Positions 47,258 to 59,225 of a DNA stretch of 64,000 nt are shown here, piece by piece. The position numbers were made by a program, and so were the translations under genes. Source of the stretch: Morinoia aosen (taxonomy: Eukaryota > Arthropoda > Malacostraca > Amphipoda > Talitridae); the NCBI GenBank assembly GCA_030386875.1, contig CM059560.1, positions 46,294,757 to 46,358,756 of the forward strand. Direction: 5' to 3'. The stretch's first letter is position 1; every line of letters starts with the position of its first letter. The notes under the pieces were generated by a model. That model saw only the letters and a program-made list of their open reading frames with translations, did not search any database and was not told the origin of the DNA.

Positions 47258-50200
47258 GAGATAATTCCTGTACTCCTTTGTGCGCTGTAGAGATACCTTC
47301 TGTACTCCTTTGTGCGCTGTAGAGATACCTTCTGTACTCCTTTGTACGCTGTAGAGATACCTCGTGTACTCCTTTGTACGTTCTAGAGATATTTCCTGTA
47401 CTCCTTTGTGCGCTGTAGAGATACCTTCTGTACTCCTTTGTGCGCTGTAGAGATACCTTCTGTACTCCTTTGTACGCTGTGGAGATACCTTCTGTACTCC
47501 TTTGTACGCTGTAGAGATACCTCGTGTACTCCTTTGTACGTTCTAGAGATATTTCCTGTACTCCTTCGTGCGCTGTAGAGATACCTTCTGTACTCCTTTG
47601 TACGCTGTGGAGATACCTTCTGTACTCCTTTGTACGCTGTAGAGATACCTCGTGTACTCCTTTGTACGTTCTAGAGATATTTCCTGTACTCCTGTGTGCG
47701 CTGTAGAGATACCTTCTGAACTCCTTTGTGCGCTGTAGAGATACCTTCTCTACTCCTTTGTGCGCTGTAGAGATACCTTCTGTACTCCTTTGTGCGCTGT
47801 AGAGATACCTTCTGTACTCCTTTGTACGCTGTAGAGATACCTCGTGTACTCCTTTGTACGTTCTAGAGATATTTCCTGTACTCCTTTGTGCGCTGTAGAG
47901 ATACCTTCTGTACTCCTTTGTGCGCTGTAGAGATACCTTCTGTACTCCTTTGTGCGCTGTAGAGATACCTTCTGTACTCCTTTGTGCGCTGTAGAGATAC
48001 CTTCTGTACTCCTTTGTGCGCTGTAGAGATACCTTCTGTACTCCTTTGTACGCTGTAGAGATACCTCGTGTACTCCTTTGTACGTTCTAGAGATATTTCC
48101 TGTACTCCTTTGTGCGCTGTAGAGATACCTTCTGTACTCCTTTGTGCGCTGTAGAGATACCTTCTGTACTCCTTTGTGTGCTGTAGAGATACCTTCTGTA
48201 CTCCTTTGTACGCTGTAGAGATACCTTCTGTACTCCTTTGTGCTCTGTAGAGATACCTTCTTTAATCCTTTGTACGCTGTAGAGATACCTCGTGTACTCC
48301 TTTGTACGTTCCAGAGATATTTCCTGTACTCCTATGTGCGCTGTAGAGATACCTTCTGTACTCCTTTGTGCGCTGTAGAGATACCTTCTGTACTACTCTG
48401 TGCGCTGTAGAGATACCTTCTGTACTCCTTTGTGCGCTGTAGAGATACCTCGTGTACTCCTTTGTACGCTGTAGAGATACCTTCTGTACTCCTTTGTGCG
48501 CTGTAGAGATACCTTCTGTACTCCTTTGTGCGCTGTAGAGATACCTTCTGTACTCCTTTGTGCGCTGTAGAGATACCTTCTGTACTCCTTTGTGCGCTGT
48601 AGAGATACCTTCTGTACTCCTTTGTGCGCTGTAGAGATACCTTCTGTACTCCTTTGTGCGCTGTAGAGATACCTTCTGTACTCCTTTGTGCGCTGTAGAG
48701 ATACCTTCTGTACTCCTTTGTACGCTGTAGAGATACCTCGTGTACTCCTTTGTACGTTCTAGAGATATTTCCTGTACTCCTTTGTGCGCTGTAGAGATAC
48801 CTTCTGTACTCCTTTGTGCGCTGTAGAGATACCTTCTGTACTCCTTTGTGCGCTGTAGAGATACCTTCTGTACTCCTTTGTGCGCTGTAGAGATACCTTC
48901 TGTACTCCTTTGTGCGCTGTAGAGATACCTTCTGTACTCCTTTGTACGCTGTAGAGATACCTCGTGTACTCCTTTGTACGTTCTAGAGATATTTCCTGTA
49001 CTCCTTTGTGCGCTGTAGAGATACCTTCTGTACTCCTTTGTGCGCTGTAGAGATACCTTCTGTACTCCTTCGTGCGCTGTAGAGATACCTTCTGTACTCC
49101 TTTGTGCGCTGTAGAGATACCTTCTGTACTCCTTTGTGCGCTGTAGAGATACCTTCTGTACTCCTTTGTGCGCTGTAGAGATACCTTCTGTACTCCTTTG
49201 TGCGCTGTAGAGATACCTCGTGTACTCCTTTGTACGTTCTAGAGATATTTCCTGTACTCCTTTGTGCGCTGTAGAGATACCTTCTGTACTCCTTTGTGCG
49301 CTGTAGAGATACCTTCTGTACTCCTTTGTGCGCTGTAGAGATACCTCGTGTACTCCTTTGTACGTTCTAGAGATATTTCCTGTACTCCTTTGTGCGCTGT
49401 AGAGATACCTTCTGTACTCCTTTGTGCGCTGTAGAGATACCTTCTGTACTCCTTTGTACGCTGTAGAGATACCTCGTGTACTACTTTGTACGTTCTAGAG
49501 ATATTTCCTGTACTCCTTTGTGCGCTGTAGAGATACCTTCTGTACTCCTTTGTGCGCTGTAGAGATACCTTCTGTACTCCTTTGTGCGCTGTAGAGATAC
49601 CTTCTGTACTCCTTTGTGCGCTGTAGAGATACCTTCTGTACTCCTTTGTACGTTCTAGAGATATTTCCTGTACTCCTTTGTGCGCTGTAGAGATACCTTC
49701 TGTACTCCTTTGTACGCTGTAGAGATACCTCGTGTACTCCTTTGTACGTTCTGTAGATATTTCCTGTACTCCTTTGTGCGCTGTAGAGATACCTTCTGTA
49801 CTCCTTTGTGCGCTGTAGAAATACCTTCTGTACTCCTTTGTGCGCTGTAGAGATACCTTCTGTACTCCTTTGTACGCTGTAGAGATACCTCGTGTACTCC
49901 TTTGTACGTTCTAGAGATATTTCCTGTACTCCTTTGTGCGCTGTAGAGATACCTTCTGTACTCCTTTGTGCGCTGTAGAGATACCTTCTGTACTCCTTTG
50001 TGCGCTGTAGAGACACCTTCTGTACTCCTTTGTACGCTGTAGAGATACCTTCTGTACCCCTTTGTGCGCTGTAGAGATACCTTCTGTACTCCTTTGTACG
50101 CTGTAGAGATACCTCGTGTACTCCTTTGTACGTTCTAGAGATATTTCCTGTACTCCTTTGTGCGCTGTAGAGATACCTTCTGTACTCCTTTGTGCGCTGT

Positions 50201-51353
50201 AGAGATACCTTCTGTACTCCTTTGTGCGCTGTAGAGATACCTTCTGTACTCCTTTGTTCGCTGTAGAGATACGTTCTGTACTCCTTTGTGCGCTGTAGAG
50301 ATACCTTCTGTACTCCTTTGTACGCTGTAGAGATACCTCGTGTACTCCTTTGTACGTTCTAGAGATATTTCCTGTTCTCCTTTGTGCGCTGTAGAGATAC
50401 CTTCTGTACTCCTTTGTGCACTGTAGAGATACCTTCTGTACTCCTTTGTGCGCTGTAGAGATACCTTCTGTACTCCTTTGTACGCTGTAGAGATACCTTC
50501 TGTACTCCTTTGTGCGCTGTAGAGATACCTTCTCTACTCCTTTGTACGCTGTAGAGATACCTCGTGTACTCCTTTGTACGTTCTAGAGATATTTCCTGTA
50601 CTCCTTTGTGCGCTGTAGAGATACCTTCTGTACTCCTTTGTGCGCTGTAGAGATACCTTCTGTACTCCTTTGTGCGCTGTAGAGATACCTTCTGTACTCC
50701 TTTGTGCGCTGTAGAGATACCTTCTGTACTCCTTTATACGTTCTAGAGATATTTCCTGTACTCCTTTGTGCGCTGTAGAGATACCTTCTGTACTCCTTTG
50801 TACGCTGTAGAGATTCCTCGTTTACTCCTTTGTACGTTCTAGAGATATTTCCTGTACTCCTTTGTGCGCTGTAGAGATACCTTCTGTACTCCTGTGTGCG
50901 CTGTAGAGATACCTTCTGTACTCCTTTGTGCGCTGTAGAGATACCTTCTGTACTCCTTTGTACGCTGTAGAGATACCTCGTGTACTCCTTTGTTCGTTCT
51001 AGAGATATTTCTTGTACTCCTTTGTGCGCTGTAGAGATACCTTCTGTACTCCTTTGTGCGCTGTAGAGATACCTTCTGTACTCCTTTGTGCGCTGTAGTG
51101 ACACCTTCTGTACTCCTTTGTACGCTGAAGAGATACCTCGTGTACTCCTTTGTACGTTCTAGAGATATTTCCTGTACTCCTTTGTGCGCTGTAGAGATAC
51201 CTTCTGTACTCCTTTGTGCGCTGTAGAGATACCTTCTGTACTCCTTTGTGCGCTGTAGAGATACCTTCTGTACTCCTTTGTGCGCTGTAGAGATACCTTC
51301 TGTACTCCTTTGTGCGCTGTAAAGATACCTCGTGTACTCCTTTGTACGTTCTA
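47258..51353. repeat. Right-family super-unit, copy 2 (4096 bp)
   Basis: Markers at 47258 (GAGATAATTCC), 47565 (CTTCGTGCG), 48258 (TTCTTTAATC), near 48309 (GTTCCAGAG), near 50257 (TTTGTTCGC with ACGTTCTG), near 50735 (TATACG) and 51011 (CTTGTACTCC). Its length is exactly 128 monomers. It lacks GCGCTCTAG, having a normal GCGCTGTAG near 47699, and lacks the GAGTACC deletion. Confidence 0.87.
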
Positions 51354-54300
51354 GAGATAATTCCTGTACTCCTTTGTGCGCTGTAGAGATACCTTCTGTA
51401 CTCCTTTGTGCGCTGTAGAGATACCTTCTGTACTCCTTTGTACGCTGTAGAGATACCTCGTGTACTCCTTTGTACGTTCTAGAGATATTTCCTGTACTCC
51501 TTTGTGCGCTGTAGAGATACCTTCTGTACTCCTTTGTGCGCTGTAGAGATACCTTCTGTACTCCTTTGTACGCTGTGGAGATACCTTCTGTACTCCTTTG
51601 TACGCTGTAGAGATACCTCGTGTACTCCTTTGTACGTTCTAGAGATATTTCCTGTACTCCTTCGTGCGCTGTAGAGATACCTTCTGTACTCCTTTGTACG
51701 CTGTGGAGATACCTTCTGTACTCCTTTGTACGCTGTAAAAATACCTCGTGTACTCCTTTGTACGTTCTAGAGATATTTCCTGTACTCCTGTGTGCGCTGT
51801 AGAGATACCTTCTGAACTCCTTTGTGCGCTGTAGAGATACCTTCTCTACTCCTTTGTGCGCTGTAGAGATACCTTCTGTACTCCTTTGTGCGCTGTAGAG
51901 ATACCTTCTGTACTCCTTTGTACGCTGTTGAGATACCTCGTGTACTCCTTTGTACGTTCTAGAGATATTTCCTGTACTCCTTTGTGCGCTGTAGAGATAC
52001 CTTCTGTACTCCTTTGTGCGCTGTAGAGATACCTTCTGTACTCCTTTGTACGCTGTAGAGATACCTCGTGTACTCCTTTGTACGTTCTAGAGATATTTCC
52101 TGTACTCCTTTGTGCGCTGTAGAGATACCTTCTGTACTCCTTTGTGCGCTGTAGAGATACCTTCTGTACTCCTTTGTGTGCTGTAGAGATACCTTCTGTA
52201 CTCCTTTGTACGCTGTAGAGATACCTTCTGTACTCCTTTGTGCTCTGTAGAGATACCTTCTTTAATCCTTTGTACGCTGTAGAGATACCTCGTGTACTCC
52301 TTTGTACGTTCCAGAGATATTTCCTGTACTCCTTTGTGCGCTGTAGAGATACCTTCTGTACTCCTTTGTGCGCTGTAGAGATACCTTCTGTACTACTCTG
52401 TGCGCTGTAGAGATACCTTCTGTACTCCTTTGTGCGCTGTAGAGATACCTCGTGTACTCCTTTGTACGCTGTAGAGATACCTTCTGTACTCCTTTGTGCG
52501 CTGTAGAGATACCTTCTGCACTCCTTTGTGCGCTGTACAGATACCTTCTGTACTCCTTTGTGCGCTGTAGAGATACCTTCTGTACTCCTTTGTGCGCTGT
52601 AGAGATACCTTCTGTACTCCTTTGTGCGCTGTAGAGATACCTTCTGTACTCCTTTGTGCGCTGTAGAGATACCTTCTGTACTCCTTTGTGCGCTGTAGAG
52701 ATACCTTCTGTACTCCTTTGTACGCTGTAGAGATACCTCGTGTACTCCTTTGTACGTTCTAGAGATATTTCCTGTACTCCTTTGTGCGCTGTAGAGATAC
52801 CTTCTGTACTCCTTTGTGCGCTGTAGAGATACCTTCTGTACTCCTATGTGCGCTGTAGAGATACCTTCTGTACTCCTTTGTGCGCTGTAGAGATACCTTC
52901 TGTACTCCTTTGTGCGCTGTAGAGATACCTTCTGTACTCCTTTGTACGCTGTAGAGATACCTCGTGTACTCCTTTGTACGTTCTAGAGATATTTCCTGTA
53001 CTCCTTTGTGCGCTGTAGAGATACCTTCTGTACTCCTTTGTGCGCTGTAGAGATACCTTCTGTACTCCTTTGTGCGCTGTAGAGATACCTTCTGTACTCC
53101 TTTGTGCGCTGTAGAGATACCTTCTGTACTCCTTTGTGCGCTGTAGAGATACCTTCTGTACTCCTTTGTGCGCTGTAGAGATACCTTCTGTACTCCTTTG
53201 TGCGCTGTAGAGATACCTTCTGTACTCCTTTGTACGCTGTAGAGATACCTCGTGTACTCCTTTGTACGTTCTAGAGATATTTCCTGTACTCCTTTGTGCG
53301 CTGTAGAGATACCTTCTGTACTCCTTTGTGCGCTGTAGAGATACCTTCTGTACTCCTTTGTGTGCTGTAGAGATACCTTCTGTACTCCTTTGTACGCTGT
53401 AGAGATACCTTCTGTACTCCTTTGTGCTCTGTAGAGATACCTTCTTTAATCCTTTGTACTCTGTAGAGATACCTCGTGTACTCCTTTGTACGTTCCAGAG
53501 ATATTTCCTGTACTCCTTTGTGCGCTGTAGAGATACCTTCTGTACTCCTTTGTGCGCTGTGGAGATACCTTCTGTACTACTCTGTGCGCTGTAGAGATAC
53601 CTTCTGTACTCCTTTGTGCGCTGTAGAGATACCTCGTGTACTCCTTTGTACGCTGTAGAGATACCTTCTGTACTCCTTTGTGCGCTGTAGAGATACCTTC
53701 TGTACTCCTTTGTGCGCTGTAGAGATACCTTCTGTACTCCTTTGTGCGCTGTAGAGATACCTTCTGTACTCCTTTGTGCGCTGTAGAGATACCTTCTGTA
53801 CTCCTTTGTGCGCTGTAGAGATACCTTCTGTACTCCTTTGTGCGCTGTAGAGATACCTTCTGTACTCCTTTGTGCGCTGTAGAGATACCTTCTGTACTCC
53901 TTTGTACGCTGTAGAGATACCTCGTGTACTCCTTTGTACGTTCTAGAGATATTTCCTGTACTCCTTTGTGCGCTGTAGAGATACCTTCTGTACTCCTTTG
54001 TGCGCTGTAGAGATACCTTCTGTACTCCTTTGTGCGCTGTAGAGATACCTTCTGTACTCCTTTGTGCGCTGTAGAGATACCTTCTGTACTCCTTTGTGCG
54101 CTGTAGAGATACCTTCTGTACTCCTTTGTACGCTGTAGAGATACCTCGTGTACTCCTTTGTACGTTCTAGAGATATTTCCTGTACTCCTTTGTGCGCTGT
54201 AGAGATACCTTCTGTACTCCTTTGTGCGCTGTAGAGATACCTTCTGTACTCCTTTGTGCACTGTAGAGATACCTTCTGTACTCCTTTGTGCGCTGTAGAG

Positions 54301-55257
54301 ATACCTTCTGTACTCCTTTGTGCGCTGTAGAGATACCTTCTGTACTCCTTTGTGCGCTGTAGAGATACCTTCTGTACTCCTTTGTGCGCTGTAGAGATAC
54401 CTCGTGTACTCCTTTGTACGTTCTAGAGATATTTCCTGTACTCCTTTGTGCGCTGTAGAGATACCTTCTGTACTCCTTTGTGCGCTGTAGAGATACCTTC
54501 TGTACTCCTTTGTACGTTCTAGAGATATTTCCTGTACTCCTTTGTGCGCTGTAGAGATACCTTCTGTACTCCTTTGTACGCTTTAGAGATACCTCGTGTA
54601 CTCCTTTGTACGTTCTGTAAATATTTCCTGTACTCCTTTGTGCGCTGTAGAGATACCTTCTGTACTCCTTTGTGCGCTGTAGAGATACCTTCTGTACTCC
54701 TTTGTGCGCTGTAGAGATACCTTCTGTACTCCTTTGTATGCTGTAGAGATACCTCGTGTACTCCTTTGTACGTTCTAGAGATATTTCCTGTACTCCTTTG
54801 TGCGCTGTAGAGATACCTTCTATACTCCTTTGTGCGCTGTAGAGATACCTTCTGTACTCCTTTGTGCGCTGTAGAGATACCTTCTGTACTCCTTTGTACG
54901 CTGTAGAGATACCTTCTGTACTCCTTTGTGCGCTGTAGAGATACCTTCTGTACTCCTTTGTACGCTGTAGAGATACCTCGTGTACTCCTTTGTACGTTCT
55001 AGAGATATTTCCTGTACTCCTTTGTGCGCTGTAGAGATACCTTCTGTACTCCTTTGTGCGCTGTAGAGATACCTTCTGTACACCTTTGTGTGCTGTAGAG
55101 ATACCTTCTGTACTCCTTTGTTCGCTGTAGAGATTCGTTCTGTACTCCTTTGTGCGCTGTAGAGATACCTTCTGTACTCCTTTGTGCGCTGTAGAGATAC
55201 CTTCTGTACTCCTCTGTGCGCTGTAAAGATACCTCGTGTACTCCTTTGTACGTTCTA
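51354..55257. repeat. Right-family super-unit, copy 3 (3904 bp, rearranged)
   Basis: Begins with GAGATAATTCC (51354), CTTCGTGCG (51661) and a private GTAAAAATACC near 51735. The TTCTTTAATC block occurs twice, at 52258 and 53442, 1184 bp (37 monomers) apart: a local tandem duplication of the TGCTCTG/GTTCCAGAG section. The section with TATACG and CTTGTACTCC is missing. Near 55090-55140 a TTTGTTCGC monomer with ATTCGTTCTG joins almost at once to the next unit. A duplication and a deletion in one copy leave the net length close to 4 kb. Confidence 0.84.
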
Positions 55258-58200
55258 GAGATAATTCCTGTACTCCTTTGTGCGCTGTAGAGATACCTTC
55301 TGTACTCCTTTGTGCGCTGTAGAGATACCTTCTGTACTCCTTTGTACGCTGTAGAGATACCTCGTGTACTCCTTTGTACGTTCTAGAGATATTTCCTGTA
55401 CTCCTTTGTGCGCTGTAGAGATACCTTCTGTACTCCTTTGTGCGCTGTAGAGATACCTTCTGTACTCCTTTGTACGCTGTGGAGATACCTTCTGTACTCC
55501 TTTGTACGCTGGAGAGATACCTCTTGTACTCCTTTGTACGTTCTAGAGATATTTCCTGTACTCCTTCGTGCGCTGTAGAGATACCTTCTGTACTCCTTTG
55601 TACGCTGTGGAGATACCTTCTGTACTCCTTTGTACGCTGTAGAGATACCTCGTGTACTCCTTTGTACGTTCTAGAGATATTTCCTGTACTCCTGTGTGCG
55701 CTGTAGAGATACCTTCTGAACTCCTTTGTGCGCTGTAGAGATACCTTCTCTACTCCTTTGTGCGCTGTAGAGATACCTTCTGTACTCCTTTGTGCGCTGT
55801 AGAGATACCTTCTGTACTCCTTTGTACGCTGTAGAGATACCTCGTGTACTCCTTTGTACGTTCTAGAGATATTTCCTGTACTCCTTTGTGCGCTGTAGAG
55901 ATACCTTCTGTACTCCTTTGTGCGCTGTAGAGATACCTTCTGTACTCCTTTGTGCGCTGTAGAGATACCTTCTGTACTCCTTTGTGCGCTGTAGAGATAC
56001 CTTCTGTACTCCTTTGTGCGCTGTAGAGATGCCTTCTGTACTCCTTTGTACGCTGTAGAGATACCTCGTGTACCCCTTTGTACGTTCTAGAGATATTTCC
56101 TGTACTCCTTTGTGCGCTGTAGAGATACCTTCTGTACTCCTTTGTGCGCTGTAGAGATACCTTCTGTACTCCTTTGTGTGCTGTAGAGATACCTTCTGTA
56201 CTCCTTTGTACGCTGTAGAGATACCTTCTGTACTCCTTTGTGCTCTGTAGAGATACCTTCTTTAATCCTTTGTACGCTGTAGAGATACCTCGTGTACTCC
56301 TTTGAACGTTCCAGAGATATTTCCTGTACTCCTTTGTGCGCTGTAGAGATACCTTCTGTACTCCTTTGTGCGCTGTAGAGATACCTTCTGTACTACTCTG
56401 TGCGCTGTAGAGATACCTTCTGTACTCCTTTGTGCGCTGTAGAGATACCTCGTGTACTCCTTTGTACGCTGTAGAGATATCTTCTGTACTCCTTTGTGCG
56501 CTGTAGAGATACCTTCTGTACTCCTTTGTGCGCTGTAGAGATACCTTCTGTACTCCTTTGTGCGCTGTAGAGATACCTTCTGTACTCCTTTGTGCGCTGT
56601 AGAGATACCTTCTGTACTCCTTTGTGCGCTGTAGAGATACCTTCTGTACTCCTTTGTGCGCTGTAGAGATACCTTCTGTACTCCTTTGTGCGCTGTAGAG
56701 ATACCTTCTGTACTCCTTTGTACGCTGTAGAGATACCTCGTGTACTCCTTTGTACGTTCTAGAGATATTTCCTGTACTCCTTTGTGCACTCTAGAGATAC
56801 CTTCTGTACTCCTTTGTGCGCTGTAGAGATACCTTCTGTACTCCTTTGTGCGCTGTAGAGATACCTTCTGTACTCCTTTGTGCGCTGTAGAGATACCTTC
56901 TGTACTCCTTTGTGCGCTGTAGAGATACCTTCTGTACTCCTTTGTACGCTGTAGAGATACCTCGTGTACTCCTTTGTACGTTCTAGAGATATTTCCTGTA
57001 CTCCTTTGTGCGCTGTAGAGATACCTTCTGTACTCCTTTGTGCGCTGTAGAGATACCTTCTGTACTCCTTTGTGCGCTGTAGAGATACCTTCTGTACTCC
57101 TTTGTGCGCTGTAGAGATACCTTCTGTACTCCTTTGTGCGCTGTAGAGATACCTTCTGTACTCCTTTGTGCGCTGTAGAGATCCCTTCTGTACTCCTTTG
57201 TGCGCTGTAGAGATACCTCGTGTACTCCTTTGTACGTTCTAGAGATATTTCCTGTACTCCTTTGTGCGCTGTAGAGATACCTTCTGTACTCCTTTGTGCG
57301 CTGTAGAGATACCTTCTGTACTCCTTTGTGCGCTGTAGAGATACCTCGTGTACTCCTTTGTACGTTCTAGAGATATTTCCTGTACTCCTTTGTGCACTGT
57401 AGAGATACCTTCTGTACTCCTTTGTGCGCTGTAGAGATACCTTCTGTACTCCTTTGTACGCTGTAGAGATACCTCGTGTACTACTTTGTACGTTCTAGAG
57501 ATATTTCCTGTACTCCTTTGTGCGCTGTAGAGATACCTTCTGTACTCCTTTGTGCGCTGTAGAGATACCTTCTGTACTCCTTTGTGCGCTGTAGAGATAC
57601 CTTCTGTACTCCTTTGTGCGCTGTAGAGATACCTTCTGTACTCCTTTGTACGTTCTAGAGATATTTCCTGTACTCCTTTGTGCGCTGTAGAGATACCTTC
57701 TGTACTTCTTCGTACGCTGTAGAGATACCTCGTGTACTCCTTTGTACGTTCTGTAGATATTTCCTGTACTCCTTTGTGCGCTGTAGAGATACCTTCTGTA
57801 CTCCTTTGTGCGCTGTAGAAATACCTTCTGTACTCCTTTGTGCGCTGTAGAGATACCTTCTGTACTCCTTTGTACGCTGTAGAGATACCTCGTGTACTCC
57901 TTTGTACGTTCTAGAGATATTTCCTGTACTCCTTTGTGCGCTGTAGAGATACCTTCTGTACTCCTTTGTGCGCTGTAGAGATACCTTCTGTACTCCTTTG
58001 TGCGCTGTAGAGATACCTTCTGTACTCCTTTGTACGCTGTAGAGATACCTTCTGTACTCCTTTGTGCGCTGTAGAGATACCTTCTGTACTCCTTTGTACG
58101 CTGTAGAGATACCTCGTGTACTCCTTTGTACGTTCTAGAGATATTTCCTGTACTCCTTTGTGCGCTGTAGAGATACCTTCTGTACTCCTTTGTGCGCTGT

Positions 58201-59225
58201 AGAGATACCTTCTGTACTCCTTTGTGCGCTGTAGAGATACCTTCTGTACTCCTTTGTTCGCTGTAGAGATACGTTCTGTACTCCGTTGTGCGCTGTAGAG
58301 ATACCTTCTGTACTCCTTTGTACGCTGTAGAGATACCTCGTGTACTCCTTTGTACGTTCTAGAGATATTTCCTGTTCTCCTTTGTGCGCTGTAGAGATAT
58401 CTTCTGTACTCCTTTGTGCGCTGTAGAGATATCTTCTGTACTCCTTTGTGCGCTGTAGAGATACCTCCTGTACTCCTTTGTACGCTGTAGAGATACCTTC
58501 TGTACTCCTTTGTGCGCTGTAGAGATACCTTCTCTACTCCTTTGTACGCTGTAGAGATACCTCGTGTACTCCTTTGTACGTTCTAGAGATATTTCCTGTA
58601 CTCCTTTGTGCGCTGTAGAGATACCTTCTGTACTCCTTTGTGCGCTGTAGAGATACCTTCTGTACTCCTTTGTGCGCTGTAGAGATACCTTCTGTACTCC
58701 TTTGTGCGCTGTAGAGATACCTTCTGTACTCCTTTATACGTTCTAGAGATATTTCCTGTACTCCTTTGTGCGCTGTAGAGATACCTTCTGTACTCCTTTG
58801 TACGCTGTAGAGATTCCTCGTTTACTCCTTTGTACGTTCTAGAGATATTTCCTGTACTCCTTTGTGCGCTGTAGAGATACCTTCTGTACTCCTGTGTGCG
58901 CTATAGAGATACCTTCTGTACTCCTTTGTGCGCTGTAGAGATACCTTCTGTACTCCTTTGTACGCTGTAGAGATACCTCGTGTACTCCTTTGTACGTTCT
59001 AGAGATATTTCTTGTACTCCTTTGTGCGCTGTAGAGATACCTTCTGTACTCCTTTGTGCGCTGTAGAGATACCTTCTGTACTCCTATGTGCGCTGTAGAG
59101 ATACCTTCTGTACTTCTTTGTACGCTGTAGAGATACCTTCTGTACTCCTTTGTGCGCTGTAGAGACACCTTCTGTACTCCTTTGTACGCTGAAGAGATAC
59201 CTCGTGTACTCCTTTGTACGTTCTA
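55258..59225. repeat. Right-family super-unit, copy 4 (3968 bp)
   Basis: Markers: GAGATAATTCC 55258, CTTCGTGCG 55565, TTCTTTAATC 56258, TTTGTTCGC near 58254, TATACG near 58735, CTTGTACTCC 59011. Copy 5 follows at CTTCGTGCG +3968 (124 monomers). Private changes include GCTGGAGAG and CTCTTGTAC near 55510-55525, TTTGAACGTTCCAG near 56302 and GATCCCTTCTG near 57180. Confidence 0.86.
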
